Of a stretch of 64,000 nucleotides of DNA, positions 20,856 through 32,797 are shown one piece after another; within the stretch, counting starts at the first letter, position 1, and each line of letters starts with the position of its first letter. The position numbers and the translations under genes were made by a program. Source of the stretch: Vibrio hippocampi (GTDB lineage: Bacteria > Pseudomonadota > Gammaproteobacteria > Enterobacterales > Vibrionaceae); the NCBI RefSeq assembly GCF_921292975.1, contig NZ_CAKLCM010000001.1, positions 310,001-374,000 on the forward strand, read 5' to 3'. The notes beneath the pieces were generated by a model. That model was given only the letters and a program-made list of their open reading frames with translations, made no database searches and had not been told where the DNA came from.

Positions 20856-22952
20856 GTGGCTCGTAAAACTCCTATTGAGCGCTATCGTAATATCGGTATC
20901 GTTGCTCACGTAGATGCAGGTAAAACAACCACTTCAGAGCGTATTCTGTTCTACACTGGCCTTTCTCACAAAATCGGCGAAGTTCACGATGGTGCTGCAA
21001 CCATGGACTGGATGGAGCAGGAGCAAGAGCGTGGTATTACTATCACATCTGCTGCTACAACTACCTTCTGGCGTGGTATGGAAGCACAATTCCAAGATCA
21101 TCGCATCAACATCATTGATACCCCTGGACACGTAGACTTTACTATCGAAGTAGAGCGTTCTTTACGTGTGCTTGATGGTGCAGTGGTCGTATTCTGTGGC
21201 TCATCAGGTGTTGAACCTCAGTCTGAAACTGTATGGCGTCAAGCAGACAAGTACCACGTTCCACGTATGGTATTTGTTAATAAGATGGACCGTGCAGGCG
21301 CAGACTTCCTACGCGTTGTGAATCAAATTAAAGATCGTCTTGGTGCGAACCCAGTTCCTATCCAGTTAAATATTGGTGCGGAAGATGAGTTCACAGGTGT
21401 CATCGACCTTATCAAGATGAAAGCAATCAACTGGAATGATGCCGATCAAGGCATGACTTTCGAATACGAAGATATTCCAGCGGAATTGCAAGAAGAAGCG
21501 GAAGAGTGGCGTAACAATCTTGTTGAAGCCGCTGCTGAAGCGAATGAAGAACTCATGGACAAGTATCTTGAAGAAGGTGAGCTTTCTGAAGCTGACATCA
21601 AGACTGGTCTGCGTACACGTACACTAAATAACGAAATTGTACTCGCTACTTGCGGTAGTGCATTTAAAAATAAAGGTGTGCAAGCGGTACTGGACGCGGT
21701 TGTTGAGTATCTTCCTTCTCCAATTGATGTTCCTGCAATCAAAGGTGTGGATGAAAATGAAAACGAGGTCGAGCGTCATGCTGACGATAACGAACCGTTT
21801 TCTGCATTGGCATTTAAGATCGCAACAGACCCATTCGTGGGAACACTCGCATTTATGCGCGTCTATTCAGGCGTAGTGAATTCTGGTGATGCTGTTTATA
21901 ACTCAGTCAAACAGCAAAAAGAGCGCTTTGGACGTATCGTTCAGATGCACTCGAATAAGCGTGAAGAAGTTAAAGAAGTTCGTGCGGGTGATATCGCAGC
22001 AGCGATTGGTCTAAAAGACGTTACAACAGGCGATACCTTATGCGACCTGAATCACAAGGTGATTCTAGAGCGCATGGAGTTCCCAGAACCTGTTATCCAA
22101 ATTGCTGTAGAACCTCGTTCTCAGGCAGACCAAGAAAAAATGGGTATTGCACTAGGTAAACTAGCTGCAGAAGACCCATCGTTCCGTGTTGAAACTGATG
22201 ATGAATCTGGCCAGACACTGATTTCTGGTATGGGTGAACTTCACCTCGATATCATCGTTGATCGCATGAAACGTGAATTCAGTGTTGATTGCAACGTGGG
22301 TAAACCTCAGGTTGCATACCGTGAAACTATTCGCGGCAGCACGGAAGTTGAAGGCAAATTTGTTCGTCAATCTGGTGGTCGTGGTCAATATGGTCACGTA
22401 TGGCTGAAGCTTGAACCAGCAGAAGTGGGCGAAGGGTTTGTATTCGTTGACGAGATCGTGGGTGGTGCGGTTCCTAAGGAATACATCAGCTCGGTATCGA
22501 AAGGTATCGAAGAACAAATGAACAACGGTGTTCTCGCTGGTTATCCAGTACTGGATATTAAAGCGACCTTGTTCGACGGTTCTTACCATGATGTCGACTC
22601 AAATGAGATGGCGTTTAAGATCGCCGGCTCAATGGCTTTCAGGAAAGGTGCGTTAGAAGCGCAACCAGTGCTTCTTGAGCCTATGATGAAGGTTGAAGTA
22701 ACGACTCCAGAAGATTGGATGGGTGATGTTGTAGGCGATCTAAACCGTCGTCGCGGCATGATCGAGGGTATGGATGAAGGCCACGCAGGTTTAAAAGTAA
22801 TCCGTGCTCAAGTACCACTCTCTGCCATGTTTGGTTACGCAACTGATTTGCGCTCTGCAACTCAAGGTCGTGCGTCTTATTCGATGGAATTTAGTGAATA
22901 TGCTGAAGTTCCAAAGAATGTGGCGGACGCAATTATTGCACAGCGTAGCTAA
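20856..22952 (+). CDS. fusA: elongation factor G
   Basis: EF-G is the GTPase that translocates mRNA and tRNAs on the ribosome and, with RRF, recycles it. The 698-residue product has G1 AHVDAGKTT (about 17-25), DTPGHVDF (G3), NKMD (G4) and the domain [13 protein letters not shown] loop. The start is GTG, preceded by AGAGGA, and gives the conserved [15 protein letters not shown] start. It is the third gene of the str operon. Confidence 0.98.
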   Translation: MARKTPIERYRNIGIVAHVDAGKTTTSERILFYTGLSHKIGEVHDGAATMDWMEQEQERGITITSAATTTFWRGMEAQFQDHRINIIDTPGHVDFTIEVERSLRVLDGAVVVFCGSSGVEPQSETVWRQADKYHVPRMVFVNKMDRAGADFLRVVNQIKDRLGANPVPIQLNIGAEDEFTGVIDLIKMKAINWNDADQGMTFEYEDIPAELQEEAEEWRNNLVEAAAEANEELMDKYLEEGELSEADIKTGLRTRTLNNEIVLATCGSAFKNKGVQAVLDAVVEYLPSPIDVPAIKGVDENENEVERHADDNEPFSALAFKIATDPFVGTLAFMRVYSGVVNSGDAVYNSVKQQKERFGRIVQMHSNKREEVKEVRAGDIAAAIGLKDVTTGDTLCDLNHKVILERMEFPEPVIQIAVEPRSQADQEKMGIALGKLAAEDPSFRVETDDESGQTLISGMGELHLDIIVDRMKREFSVDCNVGKPQVAYRETIRGSTEVEGKFVRQSGGRGQYGHVWLKLEPAEVGEGFVFVDEIVGGAVPKEYISSVSKGIEEQMNNGVLAGYPVLDIKATLFDGSYHDVDSNEMAFKIAGSMAFRKGALEAQPVLLEPMMKVEVTTPEDWMGDVVGDLNRRRGMIEGMDEGHAGLKVIRAQVPLSAMFGYATDLRSATQGRASYSMEFSEYAEVPKNVADAIIAQRS

Positions 22953-23077
22953 TCAGCTATTGTTTAGTAATGAACCTATTGCGCTGAGTAAAATTGGCGC
23001 ATAAAATAGCAATTTCTGGCGCGCTCCGAATTTTAATTGTTTATCGGGGTGAATCATAACTAGGAAGGAACACGATC

Positions 23078-24262
23078 GTGTCTAAAGAAAAATTTGAACG
23101 TACGAAACCGCACGTAAACGTTGGTACAATCGGCCACGTTGACCACGGTAAAACAACTCTTACTGCTGCAATCTGTACTACACTTGCAAAAGTTTACGGC
23201 GGTGTAGCGAAAGACTTCGCATCTATCGATAACGCTCCAGAAGAGCGTGAGCGCGGTATCACAATCGCAACTTCTCACGTTGAGTACGATACTCCAGCTC
23301 GTCACTACGCACACGTAGACTGCCCAGGACACGCGGATTATGTTAAAAACATGATCACTGGTGCTGCGCAAATGGACGGTGGTATCCTAGTTGTTGCTGC
23401 AACTGACGGTCCAATGCCTCAGACTCGTGAGCACATCCTACTTGGCCGTCAGGTTGGTATCCCATACATCATCGTGTTCATGAACAAATGTGACATGGTT
23501 GATGATGAAGAGCTTCTAGAGCTAGTAGAAATGGAAGTTCGTGAACTTCTATCTGAGTACGATTTCCCAGGTGATGACCTACCAGTTATCCAAGGTTCTG
23601 CACTAGGCGCTCTAAACGGCGAAGAGCAGTGGGAAGCGAAAATTGTTGAACTTGCTGAAGCACTAGACAGCTACATCCCAGAGCCAGAGCGTGCAGTAGA
23701 CCTACCGTTCCTACTACCAATCGAAGACGTATTCTCGATCCAAGGTCGTGGTACAGTTGTAACTGGTCGTATCGAGCGCGGTATCCTACGTGTAGGTGAC
23801 GAAGTAGAAATCGTTGGTATCAAAGATACGACTACAACGACTTGTACTGGTGTTGAAATGTTCCGTAAGCTTCTTGACGAAGGTCGTGCAGGTGAGAACG
23901 TTGGTGCACTTCTACGTGGTACTAAGCGTGATGACGTTGAACGTGGTCAAGTTCTAGCGGCACCGGGTTCAATCAACCCACATACTAAGTTCGAATCAGA
24001 AGTATACGTACTGTCTAAAGATGAAGGTGGTCGTCACACTCCATTCTTCAAAGGCTACCGTCCACAGTTCTACTTCCGTACAACTGACGTAACTGGTGAT
24101 ATCTCTCTACCAGAAGGCGTAGAAATGGTAATGCCAGGCGACAACATCCAAATGCAAGTTGAGCTAATCGCTCCAATCGCAATGGATGAAGGCCTACGTT
24201 TCGCTATCCGTGAAGGTGGCCGTACAGTAGGTGCTGGTGTTGTTGCTAAGATCTTTGACTAA
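23078..24262 (+). CDS. tuf: elongation factor Tu
   Basis: EF-Tu delivers aminoacyl-tRNA to the ribosomal A site as a GTP complex. The 394-residue product has G1 GHVDHGKT (about 19-26), DCPGHADY (G3) and NKCD (G4), followed by beta-barrel domains 2 and 3. The start is GTG after GGAAGGA. Leucine codons are overwhelmingly CTA, a mark of the highest expression class in vibrios. Vibrios usually have a second tuf copy elsewhere, which cannot be judged from this window. Confidence 0.98.
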   Translation: MSKEKFERTKPHVNVGTIGHVDHGKTTLTAAICTTLAKVYGGVAKDFASIDNAPEERERGITIATSHVEYDTPARHYAHVDCPGHADYVKNMITGAAQMDGGILVVAATDGPMPQTREHILLGRQVGIPYIIVFMNKCDMVDDEELLELVEMEVRELLSEYDFPGDDLPVIQGSALGALNGEEQWEAKIVELAEALDSYIPEPERAVDLPFLLPIEDVFSIQGRGTVVTGRIERGILRVGDEVEIVGIKDTTTTTCTGVEMFRKLLDEGRAGENVGALLRGTKRDDVERGQVLAAPGSINPHTKFESEVYVLSKDEGGRHTPFFKGYRPQFYFRTTDVTGDISLPEGVEMVMPGDNIQMQVELIAPIAMDEGLRFAIREGGRTVGAGVVAKIFD

Positions 24263-24296
24263 TATTGATTAGTTGAAATCTGCGATAATCGCATCG

Positions 24297-24327
24297 AAAA
24301 AGAGGAGCTTAAGCTCCTCTTTTTTTA
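24297..24327 (+). terminator. intrinsic terminator after tuf
   Basis: AAAAAGAGGAGCTT pairs with AAGCTCCTCTTTTT as a near-perfect palindrome with almost no loop, followed by extra T residues. It ends the str operon. Confidence 0.93.
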
Positions 24328-24434
24328 TTTGGAAAAATCATAAAATTATTCAATATGTTAGTGATGTCCAGGATGATAAGCTGCGAAATCAACACAAAAA
24401 GCACTAGAAACACTAACGATTCTCGTTTATATTC

Positions 24435-24456
24435 ACCTTTAAGGTTTATTAAAGGT
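24435..24456 (+). promoter_or_regulatory. hairpin covering the bfd Shine-Dalgarno
   Basis: ACCTTTAA (24435-24442) and TTAAAGGT (24449-24456) form a perfect 8-bp stem with a six-base loop. The 3' arm contains AAAGG, the only good Shine-Dalgarno for the ATG at 24463. Folding would therefore block ribosome access. Regulation is inference. Confidence 0.55.
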
Positions 24457-24462
24457 TCTATT

Positions 24463-24651
24463 ATGTTTGTTTGTCTTTGCCACGGTGTCTCTGATAAGAA
24501 ATTACGTAAGCTCGTCATTGAAGACGGTATCAGCGATATGCGTACCATTCGGAAGTGCACTTCTCTTGGCTCACAGTGCGGCAAATGCATCAAACAAGCG
24601 AAAGAAATCCTGGATGAAACTCAGTCTGTGATGTTTGCAAAAGTAAGCTAA
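24463..24651 (+). CDS. bfd: bacterioferritin-associated ferredoxin Bfd
   Basis: Bfd is a [2Fe-2S] ferredoxin that passes electrons to bacterioferritin to release stored iron. The 62-residue product has cysteines C4, C6, C39 and C42 in the BFD-family pattern (CxC ... CxxC). The ATG at 24463 was chosen over an upstream in-frame ATG because MFVCLCHGVS is the family N-terminus. It precedes bfr, as in E. coli, and its ribosome-binding site lies in a hairpin. Confidence 0.95.
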   Translation: MFVCLCHGVSDKKLRKLVIEDGISDMRTIRKCTSLGSQCGKCIKQAKEILDETQSVMFAKVS

Positions 24652-24730
24652 CACAAGACAACAGCCCTAGACTTTGACACTTCGCCGATTGGTTCTACAG
24701 TTAATAGTGAGCCAAAGAGGAGAGTTTGTC

Positions 24731-25207
24731 ATGAAAGGCGATCCAATCATAATTCAACATCTCAATAAAATCCTAGGTAACGAACTCGTTGCCATCAATC
24801 AATATTTCCTACATGCAAGAATGTATAAAGACTGGGGTCTGAAACATTTGGCAGATAAGGAATACCATGAATCTATCGATGAAATGAAACATGCCGATCA
24901 CCTTATCGAGCGCATTCTATTTCTTGAAGGACTACCCAACCTTCAAGACTTAGGGAAGTTAATGATAGGTGAAGATACCAAAGAGATGCTGGAATGCGAC
25001 CTAAAGTTAGAAATGATGGCAATTCCAGATCTTAAAGATGCCATTGCTTACGCCGAAGATACCAGAGACTTTGTGTCGAGAGACCTGTTTCAGGATATCT
25101 TAGAGGATGAGGAAGAGCATGTAGATTGGCTAGAAACCCAACTTGGGTTAATTGACAAAGTCGGTCTTGAAAATTATCTACAAGCCCAGTTTATAGAAGA
25201 AGACTAA
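24731..25207 (+). CDS. bfr: bacterioferritin
   Basis: Bacterioferritin is a 24-subunit haem-containing iron store. The 158-residue product has ferroxidase ligands E18, E51 and H54 and, further on, the EEEHVDWLE segment that supplies the remaining ligands. M52 is positioned as the haem-binding methionine. The ATG at 24731 gives the standard start MKGDP and follows AAGAGGAGAG. It lies 79 bases after bfd. A 10-bp inverted repeat (25241-25282) follows it. Confidence 0.96.
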   Translation: MKGDPIIIQHLNKILGNELVAINQYFLHARMYKDWGLKHLADKEYHESIDEMKHADHLIERILFLEGLPNLQDLGKLMIGEDTKEMLECDLKLEMMAIPDLKDAIAYAEDTRDFVSRDLFQDILEDEEEHVDWLETQLGLIDKVGLENYLQAQFIEED

Positions 25208-25987
<780 letters not shown>

Positions 25988-26001
25988 GGGAGATTAGAAT
26001 A

Positions 26002-26631
26002 ATGATTGGTCTAGTCGGACGTAAAGTGGGTATGACCCGCGTATTTACTGATGAAGGCGTTTCTATCCCTGTAACAGTTGTTGAGGTTGAAGCGAACCGT
26101 GTAACTCAAGTGCGTTCACTTGAAGCAGATGGTTATGCAGCAATCCAGGTAACTGCAGGTGCTAAGAAAGCTAGCCGTGTATCAAAGCCAGAAGCTGGTC
26201 ACTTTGCGAAAGCAGGTGTTGAAGCTGGTCGTGGTCTTTGGGAATTCCGTTTGGAAAACGGCGAAGAGTTCGAAGTTGGCGCTGAGCTAAACGTAGAACT
26301 ATTCAACGACGTTAAAAAAGTAGACGTTACTGGTACATCTAAAGGTAAAGGCTTCCAAGGCGCTGTTAAGCGTTGGAACTTCTCTACTCAAGATATGACT
26401 CACGGTAACTCTTTGTCTCACCGTGCACCGGGTTCAATTGGTCAATGCCAAACTCCAGGTCGCGTATTTAAAGGCAAAAAAATGGCAGGTCACATGGGTG
26501 CTGAGCGTGTAACGACTCAAAACCTAGAGATCGTACGTGTTGACGCTGAGCGCAATCTGCTTCTTATTAAAGGTGCAGTCCCAGGCGCAACTGGCGGCAA
26601 CGTGATCGTTAAACCAGCTATTAAAGCATAA
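26002..26631 (+). CDS. rplC: 50S ribosomal protein L3
   Basis: L3 is an early 50S assembly protein whose central extension reaches the peptidyl-transferase centre. The 209 residues have the [15 protein letters not shown] start and the extension [23 protein letters not shown], whose first Gln is the site methylated by PrmB in E. coli. The second gene of the S10 operon, 14 bases from rpsJ. Confidence 0.98.
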   Translation: MIGLVGRKVGMTRVFTDEGVSIPVTVVEVEANRVTQVRSLEADGYAAIQVTAGAKKASRVSKPEAGHFAKAGVEAGRGLWEFRLENGEEFEVGAELNVELFNDVKKVDVTGTSKGKGFQGAVKRWNFSTQDMTHGNSLSHRAPGSIGQCQTPGRVFKGKKMAGHMGAERVTTQNLEIVRVDAERNLLLIKGAVPGATGGNVIVKPAIKA

Positions 26632-26647
26632 CGTCTAGGAGTAAGTA

Positions 26648-27250
26648 ATGGAATTGATGGTTAAAGGTGCTGATGCACTAACTGTTTCCGAGACTACTTT
26701 CGGACGTGACTTCAACGAAGCTCTTGTACACCAAGTAGTTGTTGCTTATGCAGCAGGTGCTCGTCAAGGTACTCGTGCTCAAAAGACTCGTTCTGAAGTA
26801 TCTGGCGGTGGCGCTAAGCCATGGCGCCAAAAAGGTACTGGCCGTGCACGTGCTGGTACAATTCGTAGCCCTATCTGGCGTACAGGTGGTGTTACTTTTG
26901 CTGCGAAACCACAAGATCACAGCCAAAAAGTAAACAAAAAAATGTACCGCGGTGCTATGAAGAGCATTCTTTCTGAGCTAGTTCGTCAAGAGCGTTTAAT
27001 CGTTGTTGATAACTTCTCTGTAGAAGCTCCAAAGACTAAAGAGCTAGTTGCTAAGCTTAAAGAGCTTGAGCTAACTGACGCTTTAATCATAACTAGTGAA
27101 GTAGATGAAAATCTTTTCCTAGCGGCTCGTAACCTGTACAAAGTTGACGCTCGCGACGTAGCTGGTATTGACCCAGTTTCTCTAATCGCGTTTGACAAGG
27201 TTGTAATTACTGCAGAAGCAGTGAAGCAAGTTGAGGAGATGCTAGCATGA
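26648..27250 (+). CDS. rplD: 50S ribosomal protein L4
   Basis: L4 lines the exit tunnel with a long loop ([25 protein letters not shown] region) and, in E. coli, doubles as the autogenous repressor of the S10 operon at both transcription and translation. The 200-residue product keeps both the loop and the C-terminal globular domain. It overlaps rplW by four bases (ATGA), implying translational coupling. Confidence 0.98.
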   Translation: MELMVKGADALTVSETTFGRDFNEALVHQVVVAYAAGARQGTRAQKTRSEVSGGGAKPWRQKGTGRARAGTIRSPIWRTGGVTFAAKPQDHSQKVNKKMYRGAMKSILSELVRQERLIVVDNFSVEAPKTKELVAKLKELELTDALIITSEVDENLFLAARNLYKVDARDVAGIDPVSLIAFDKVVITAEAVKQVEEMLA

Positions 27251-27549
27251 TCACTGAAGAGCGTATCCTAAAAGTTCTACGTGCTCCACACATCTCTGAG
27301 AAAGCAACTATGGCTGCAGAGAAAGCGAACACTATCGTTTTCAAAGTAGCAAAAGATGCAACTAAGAAAGAGATCAAAGCAGCTGTAGAAAAGCTATTTG
27401 AAGTTGAAGTTAAGTCTGTAAATACTCTTGTTCTTAAGGGTAAGACTAAACGTCAAGGTCTACGCCAAGGTCGCCGCAGCGACGTTAAGAAAGCGTACGT
27501 TACTTTGGCGGAAGGTCAAGATCTTGACTTTGTTGGCGGCGCGGAATAA
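27247..27549 (+). CDS. rplW: 50S ribosomal protein L23
   Basis: L23 sits at the tunnel exit and is the docking site for trigger factor and SRP. The 100-residue product starts [20 protein letters not shown] and contains the Glu that contacts trigger factor within [17 protein letters not shown]. The start overlaps the rplD stop. Confidence 0.98.
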   Translation: MITEERILKVLRAPHISEKATMAAEKANTIVFKVAKDATKKEIKAAVEKLFEVEVKSVNTLVLKGKTKRQGLRQGRRSDVKKAYVTLAEGQDLDFVGGAE

Positions 27550-27565
27550 CAGGAGTAGTTAAACA

Positions 27566-28390
27566 ATGGCTATTGTTAAATGTAAGCCGACTTCCCCTGG
27601 TCGTCGTCACGTAGTTAAAGTTGTTAACGCTGACCTACACAAGGGTAAGCCATATGCACCACTTCTAGAGAAAAACTCTAAAAACGGTGGTCGTAACAAC
27701 AACGGTCGTATCACAGTACGTCACATCGGTGGTGGTCACAAGCATCACTATCGTATCGTTGACTTTAAACGTACTAAAGATGGCATCCCAGCGAAAGTTG
27801 AGCGCCTAGAATACGATCCAAACCGTAGCGCAAATATTGCTCTAGTTCTGTACGCAGACGGTGAGCGCCGCTACATCATTGCACCAAAAGGCATCCAAGC
27901 GGGTGACCAAATCCAATCTGGTGTTGATGCGCCTATTAAAGCAGGTAACACTCTGCCAATGCGCAACATCCCAGTAGGTTCTACTGTTCACTGTGTTGAA
28001 CTAAAACCTGGTAAAGGTGCACAAATTGCTCGTTCTGCAGGTGCATACGCACAAATCATCGCTCGCGATGGTGCATATGTAACTCTACGCCTACGTTCTG
28101 GCGAAATGCGCAAAGTACTTTCTGAAGGCCGTGCAACAATCGGTGAAGTTGGTAACTCTGAGCATATGCTACGTGAACTAGGTAAAGCTGGTGCTAGCCG
28201 CTGGCGCGGTGTTCGTCCAACCGTTCGCGGTGTGGTAATGAACCCGGTAGACCACCCACACGGTGGTGGTGAAGGCCGTACTTCTGGTGGTCGTCATCCA
28301 GTATCTCCTTGGGGTCAGCCAACTAAAGGCTTTAAGACTCGTAAGAACAAGCGCACTGACAAGTACATCGTACGTCGTCGTAATAAGTAA
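27566..28390 (+). CDS. rplB: 50S ribosomal protein L2
   Basis: L2 is a large, highly conserved 50S protein near the peptidyl-transferase centre, needed for subunit joining. The 274 residues have the OB and SH3-like domains and the conserved HPHGGGEGR loop with the histidine (about 230) implicated in peptidyl-transferase activity. It lies 16 bases after rplW. Confidence 0.98.
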   Translation: MAIVKCKPTSPGRRHVVKVVNADLHKGKPYAPLLEKNSKNGGRNNNGRITVRHIGGGHKHHYRIVDFKRTKDGIPAKVERLEYDPNRSANIALVLYADGERRYIIAPKGIQAGDQIQSGVDAPIKAGNTLPMRNIPVGSTVHCVELKPGKGAQIARSAGAYAQIIARDGAYVTLRLRSGEMRKVLSEGRATIGEVGNSEHMLRELGKAGASRWRGVRPTVRGVVMNPVDHPHGGGEGRTSGGRHPVSPWGQPTKGFKTRKNKRTDKYIVRRRNK

Positions 28391-28397
28391 TCTATAA

Positions 28398-28688
<291 letters not shown>

Positions 28689-28698
28689 GGAGTAGATG

Positions 28699-29031
28699 AT
28701 GGAAGCTATCGCTAAACATAACTTTGCTCGTATTTCTCCTCAGAAAGCTCGCTTAGTTGCAGACCAAATCCGCGGTAAAAACGTGGATCAAGCTCTAGAA
28801 CTTCTTACTTTCAGCAACAAGAAAGCTGCTGAACTAATCAAGAAAGTTCTAGAATCAGCAATCGCGAATGCGGAACATAACGAAGGTGCAGATATCGACG
28901 ATCTTTCAGTCGCTAAAATCTTCGTAGATGAAGGTCCTATCATGAAGCGTATTATGCCTCGTGCTAAAGGCCGTGCCGACCGTATCTTGAAGCGTTCTTG
29001 CCACATCACAGTTGTTGTTGCAGACGCTTAA
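28699..29031 (+). CDS. rplV: 50S ribosomal protein L22
   Basis: L22 lines the exit tunnel with a beta-hairpin, the site of macrolide-resistance and SecM-arrest mutations. The 110-residue product has an intact hairpin ([22 protein letters not shown]). Two adjacent ATGs exist at 28696 and 28699. The second was chosen to match the family's METIAKH-type start and the 110-residue length. Confidence 0.96.
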   Translation: MEAIAKHNFARISPQKARLVADQIRGKNVDQALELLTFSNKKAAELIKKVLESAIANAEHNEGADIDDLSVAKIFVDEGPIMKRIMPRAKGRADRILKRSCHITVVVADA

Positions 29032-29047
29032 GACTAGGAGATAAGCA

Positions 29048-29746
29048 ATGGGTCAGAAAGTACATCCAAATGGTATTCGTCTTGGCATCGTTAAGCCTTG
29101 GAATGCTACATGGTTTGCTAACACCAAAGAATTCGCTGACAACCTAGACGGCGACTTCAAGGTACGTCAGTTCCTTACTAAGGAACTAGCAAAAGCGTCT
29201 CTATCACGCATCGTTATCGAGCGTCCAGCGAAGAGCATCCGTGTGACTATTCACACTGCTCGCCCTGGTGTTGTTATCGGTAAGAAAGGTGAAGACGTTG
29301 AGAAGCTACGCGCAGCTGTAGCTAAAATCGCAGGTGTACCAGCGCAAATTAACATCGCTGAAGTACGTAAGCCTGAGCTAGACGGTCAATTAGTGGCTGA
29401 TAGCATCGCGTCTCAACTTGAGCGTCGTGTTATGTTCCGTCGCGCTATGAAGCGTGCGGTACAAAATGCTATGCGTCTTGGCGCTAAAGGTATCAAAGTG
29501 GAAGTAAGCGGTCGTCTAGGCGGCGCTGAAATCGCACGTTCTGAATGGTATCGTGAAGGTCGTGTGCCTCTACATACTCTACGTGCAGACATTGATTACG
29601 CAACTTCTTCGGCTCACACTCAATACGGTGTGATCGGCATTAAAGTTTGGATCTTCAAAGGTGAGATTCTAGGCGGTATGCCAGCAGCTAACGCTGTAGA
29701 GCCAAAAGGCGACAAGCCTAAGAAGCAGCGCAAAGGCCGTAAGTAA
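29048..29746 (+). CDS. rpsC: 30S ribosomal protein S3
   Basis: S3 forms part of the mRNA entry channel and its helicase activity. The 232-residue product has the N-terminal [13 protein letters not shown] start, a KH domain with [15 protein letters not shown] (GxxG loop near residues 77-82) and a basic C-terminus. It follows rplV by 16 bases. Confidence 0.98.
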   Translation: MGQKVHPNGIRLGIVKPWNATWFANTKEFADNLDGDFKVRQFLTKELAKASLSRIVIERPAKSIRVTIHTARPGVVIGKKGEDVEKLRAAVAKIAGVPAQINIAEVRKPELDGQLVADSIASQLERRVMFRRAMKRAVQNAMRLGAKGIKVEVSGRLGGAEIARSEWYREGRVPLHTLRADIDYATSSAHTQYGVIGIKVWIFKGEILGGMPAANAVEPKGDKPKKQRKGRK

Positions 29747-29757
29747 GGAGTCGAACG

Positions 29758-30168
29758 ATGCTACAACCTAAACGTACTAAGTTCCGTAAGGTTCAGACTG
29801 GTCGCAACCGCGGTCTAGCTAAAGGTACAGACGTAAGCTTCGGCACATTCGGTCTTAAGGCTGTTGGTCGTGGTCGTCTTACTGCTCGTCAGATCGAAGC
29901 GGCACGTCGTGCAATGACGCGTCATGTTAAGCGTCAAGGTAAAATCTGGATCCGTGTGTTCCCAGACAAACCAATCACAGAAAAACCACTTGAAGTTCGT
30001 CAAGGTAAGGGTAAAGGTAACGTTGAGTACTGGGTAGCCCAAATCCAACCTGGTAAGGTTATGTACGAAATGGACGGTGTACCTGAAGAGTTGGCACGTG
30101 AAGCGTTCCGCCTAGCGGCTCGCAAACTGCCGTTCAAAACTACATTTGTAACTAAGCAGGTGATGTGA
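29758..30168 (+). CDS. rplP: 50S ribosomal protein L16
   Basis: L16 organises the A-site tRNA elbow region of the 50S subunit. The 136 residues start [19 protein letters not shown] and contain [15 protein letters not shown], followed by the conserved Arg (about 81) that is hydroxylated by YcfD in E. coli. Its TGA shares one base with the rpmC ATG. Confidence 0.98.
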   Translation: MLQPKRTKFRKVQTGRNRGLAKGTDVSFGTFGLKAVGRGRLTARQIEAARRAMTRHVKRQGKIWIRVFPDKPITEKPLEVRQGKGKGNVEYWVAQIQPGKVMYEMDGVPEELAREAFRLAARKLPFKTTFVTKQVM

Positions 30169-30359
30169 TGAAAGCACAAGAACTACGCGAAAAAAGCGTT
30201 GAAGAGCTTAACGCTGAGCTATTGAATTTGCTACGTGAACAGTTCAACTTGCGTATGCAAGCTGCAACTGGTCAGCTACAGCAAACTCATACTCTTAAAG
30301 CTGTACGCCGTGATATCGCACGTGTGAAAACTGTTTTGACTGAGAAGGCAGGCGCATAA
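30168..30359 (+). CDS. rpmC: 50S ribosomal protein L29
   Basis: L29 is a two-helix protein at the tunnel exit beside L23. The 63-residue product starts [14 protein letters not shown]. The ATG at 30168 was chosen over a GTG one codon upstream because it matches the family length and shares a base with the rplP stop. Its own TAA shares a base with the rpsQ start. Confidence 0.96.
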   Translation: MKAQELREKSVEELNAELLNLLREQFNLRMQAATGQLQQTHTLKAVRRDIARVKTVLTEKAGA

Positions 30360-30613
30360 TGAGCGACAATATTCGTACTGAGCAAGGTCGTGTGATCAGC
30401 GACAAGATGGACAAGTCTATCGTAGTTGCGATCGAGCGTATGGTGAAACACCCAATTTACGGTAAATTCGTAAAGCGCACGACCAAACTACACGCACATG
30501 ACGAGAACAACGAGTGTGGCCTAGGCGACACAGTTGAGATCCAAGAGTGCCGTCCACTGTCTAAGAAAAAGTCTTGGACACTGGTTAAAGTAGTAGAAAA
30601 GGCGAAAATTTAA
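30359..30613 (+). CDS. rpsQ: 30S ribosomal protein S17
   Basis: S17 is an OB-fold protein that binds 16S rRNA early in assembly. The 84-residue product has the family signature [20 protein letters not shown]. It is the last gene of the S10 operon. The terminator at 30635-30672 follows, then the spc operon leader. Confidence 0.98.
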   Translation: MSDNIRTEQGRVISDKMDKSIVVAIERMVKHPIYGKFVKRTTKLHAHDENNECGLGDTVEIQECRPLSKKKSWTLVKVVEKAKI

Positions 30614-30634
30614 TCAATTTTCTCTTTTGAAATC

Positions 30635-30672
30635 AAGCGGCTCCAAATTTTTCTTGGGGCCGCTTATTTTTT
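30635..30672 (+). terminator. terminator separating S10 and spc operons
   Basis: AAGCGGCTCCAA (30635-30646) pairs with the TTGGGGCCGCTT arm (30654-30665), followed by ATTTTTT. It would end or attenuate S10 operon transcription. Confidence 0.85.
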
Positions 30673-30698
30673 GGCTACCCAATCTAAAAAAAGGGTGG

Positions 30699-30774
30699 TA
30701 CAATTCGCGTCCCTTTTAAAGAGGCAGCCCGACCCGAGAGGGTCTAGTTTTTAATATTTAGCGGAGCACTAACA
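30699..30774 (+). promoter_or_regulatory. spc operon leader with GAGA-capped hairpin
   Basis: A TACAAT -10-like hexamer lies at 30699-30704, with no convincing -35. Then GACCC (30731-30735), a GAGA tetraloop and GGGTC (30740-30744) form a compact GNRA hairpin, followed by TAG and a T-run, which resembles an attenuator. A GCGGAG Shine-Dalgarno precedes rplN. Confidence 0.5.
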
Positions 30775-31146
30775 ATGATCCAAATGCAAAGTACACTTGA
30801 CGCTGCAGATAACTCTGGCGCGCGCAAGGTAATGTGTATTAAGGTTCTGGGTGGCTCACACCGTCGTTATGCACATATCGGTGATATCATCAAAGTTACT
30901 GTCAAGGAAGCAATTCCACGCGGTAAAGTAAAAAAAGGTGATGTACTGAAGGCGGTTGTAGTTCGCACCCGTAAAGGCGTACGTCGTCCAGACGGTTCTG
31001 TCATTCGCTTCGACCGCAATGCTTGTGTACTGTTGAACGACACTACTGAGCAACCAGTCGGCACACGTATCTTTGGTCCAGTGACTCGTGAACTTCGTAA
31101 CGCGAAATTCATGAAGATTGTTTCACTAGCACCTGAAGTACTGTAA
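30775..31146 (+). CDS. rplN: 50S ribosomal protein L14
   Basis: L14 sits at the subunit interface, where the silencing factor RsfS binds to block joining. The 123 residues start [27 protein letters not shown], the family signature. First gene of the spc operon, separated from rpsQ by a terminator and a structured leader. Confidence 0.98.
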   Translation: MIQMQSTLDAADNSGARKVMCIKVLGGSHRRYAHIGDIIKVTVKEAIPRGKVKKGDVLKAVVVRTRKGVRRPDGSVIRFDRNACVLLNDTTEQPVGTRIFGPVTRELRNAKFMKIVSLAPEVL

Positions 31147-31157
31147 GGAGCTATAAA

Positions 31158-31475
31158 ATGGCAGCTAAAATCCGTCGTAATGACGAAGTAATCGTTCTTG
31201 CTGGTAAAGATAAAGGCAAGAAAGGTAAAGTAACTAAGGTTCTAGCAACTGGTAAAGTTATCGTTGAAGGTATCAACCTTGTTAAGAAGCACCAAAAGCC
31301 GGTTCCGGCTATGGGGCAACAAGGTGGCATCGTTGAACAAGAAGCAGCTATTGATGCTTCTAACGTTGCAATCTTTAACGCGGCTACTGGTAAAGCAGAC
31401 CGTATCGGTTTCCGTATCGAAGATGGTAAGAAAGTTCGTTTCTTTAAGTCTAACGGCGAAACTGTTTCTAACTAA
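31158..31475 (+). CDS. rplX: 50S ribosomal protein L24
   Basis: L24 is one of the two proteins that start 50S assembly. The 105-residue product contains the KOW motif [20 protein letters not shown] (about 9-28). AAGGAGC precedes the start. It lies 11 bases after rplN. Confidence 0.98.
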   Translation: MAAKIRRNDEVIVLAGKDKGKKGKVTKVLATGKVIVEGINLVKKHQKPVPAMGQQGGIVEQEAAIDASNVAIFNAATGKADRIGFRIEDGKKVRFFKSNGETVSN

Positions 31476-31499
31476 TTAGAAGTAATTTGGAGTTCTACT

Positions 31500-32039
31500 A
31501 TGGCGAAACTGCATGATTACTACAAGTCGTCTGTAGTTGCTGAATTGACCAAACAATTCGGCTACTCAAGCGTCATGCAAGTCCCTAGGATTGATAAAAT
31601 CACCCTAAACATGGGCGTTGGTGAAGCAATCAACGATAAGAAACTGCTAGAAAACGCAGCCTCTGATATGACTCTGATCGCTGGTCAGAAGCCTCTTATC
31701 ACTAAAGCGCGTAAATCTGTTGCAGGTTTTAAAATTCGTGAAGGCTACCCAATTGGTTGTAAAGTAACCTTGCGTGGCGAACGCATGTGGGAATTTTTAG
31801 AGCGTTTAATCTCTATCGCACTTCCACGTGTACGTGATTTCCGTGGTGTTAGCGCTAAGTCTTTTGACGGTCGCGGTAACTACAGCATGGGCGTTCGCGA
31901 GCAAATCATCTTCCCGGAAATCGACTACGATAAAGTTGATCGCGTTCGCGGCCTAGACATCACTATTACGACGTCTGCTGCAAACGATGAGGAAGGCCGT
32001 GCTCTGCTGGCTGCCTTTAACTTCCCATTCCGTAAGTAA
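31500..32039 (+). CDS. rplE: 50S ribosomal protein L5
   Basis: L5 binds 5S rRNA and touches the P-site tRNA in the central protuberance. The 179 residues contain the family signature [16 protein letters not shown] and the [17 protein letters not shown] segment. In E. coli the translational repressor S8 binds the rplX-rplE junction of this mRNA. I did not attempt to fold the equivalent site here. Confidence 0.98.
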   Translation: MAKLHDYYKSSVVAELTKQFGYSSVMQVPRIDKITLNMGVGEAINDKKLLENAASDMTLIAGQKPLITKARKSVAGFKIREGYPIGCKVTLRGERMWEFLERLISIALPRVRDFRGVSAKSFDGRGNYSMGVREQIIFPEIDYDKVDRVRGLDITITTSAANDEEGRALLAAFNFPFRK

Positions 32040-32056
32040 GGTGAAGGGTTACTGTT

Positions 32057-32362
32057 ATGGCTAAACAATCAATGAAAGCGCGCGAAACTAAACGCGCGAA
32101 GCTAGTAGCAAAGTACGCTGAGAAGCGTGCAGCTCTAAAAGCTATCATCAGCGATGTAAACGCATCTGAAGAAGATCGTTGGAATGCAGTTCTTAAACTG
32201 CAAGCTCTTCCACGTGATTCAAGTGCCTCACGTCAGCGCAACCGTTGCAACCAAACTGGTCGTCCACACGGTTACCTACGTAAGTTCGGTCTAAGCCGCA
32301 TCAAAGTTCGCGAAGCTTGCATGAAAGGCGAGATTCCTGGACTTCGTAAGGCTAGCTGGTAA
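32057..32362 (+). CDS. rpsN: 30S ribosomal protein S14
   Basis: S14 is a 30S head protein. The 101-residue product is the long, zinc-free form: it lacks the CxxC...CxxC ribbon and has the C-terminal signature [19 protein letters not shown]. Zinc-free S14 does not compete for zinc, which may matter in an organism with a Zur-controlled zinc locus elsewhere in this window, although that link is only inference. Confidence 0.98.
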   Translation: MAKQSMKARETKRAKLVAKYAEKRAALKAIISDVNASEEDRWNAVLKLQALPRDSSASRQRNRCNQTGRPHGYLRKFGLSRIKVREACMKGEIPGLRKASW

Positions 32363-32391
32363 TTGCCACTTAATCATTTGGAGTAAAACAT

Positions 32392-32784
32392 ATGAGCATG
32401 CAAGATCCGATTTCGGATATGCTGACCCGCATTCGTAACGGTCAGGCAGCAAACAAAGTTGCTGTTAAAATGCCTTCTTCAAAGCTTAAAGTTGCAATTG
32501 CTGCTTTGCTAAAGGCTGAAGGTTATATCGTTGATTTCGCTGTTGAAGGCGAAACAAAACCTGAGCTAGAAGTTACACTTAAGTACTTCCAAGCTAAACC
32601 TGTAATCGAGCAAATCAAACGTGTATCTCGTCCTGGTCTTCGTGTTTACAAGAAGAACAACGAGCTACCATCTGTAATGGGTGGTTTGGGTATTGCTGTG
32701 GTATCTACTTCCAAGGGTCTGATGTCAGACCGCGCTGCTCGCAAAGCACGCCTTGGCGGTGAGATCATCTGCTACGTAGCTTAA
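32392..32784 (+). CDS. rpsH: 30S ribosomal protein S8
   Basis: S8 binds helix 21 of 16S rRNA and is the translational repressor of the spc operon in E. coli. The 130 residues start [22 protein letters not shown] and end with the signature [16 protein letters not shown]. It lies 29 bases after rpsN. Confidence 0.98.
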   Translation: MSMQDPISDMLTRIRNGQAANKVAVKMPSSKLKVAIAALLKAEGYIVDFAVEGETKPELEVTLKYFQAKPVIEQIKRVSRPGLRVYKKNNELPSVMGGLGIAVVSTSKGLMSDRAARKARLGGEIICYVA

Positions 32785-32797
32785 TAAGGAGTAGACT

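Noticed and set aside
21446..22589. Long minus-strand frames inside fusA
   Set aside because: fusA is a complete, conserved gene in the other strand; the frames lack ribosome-binding sites and any recognisable domain.
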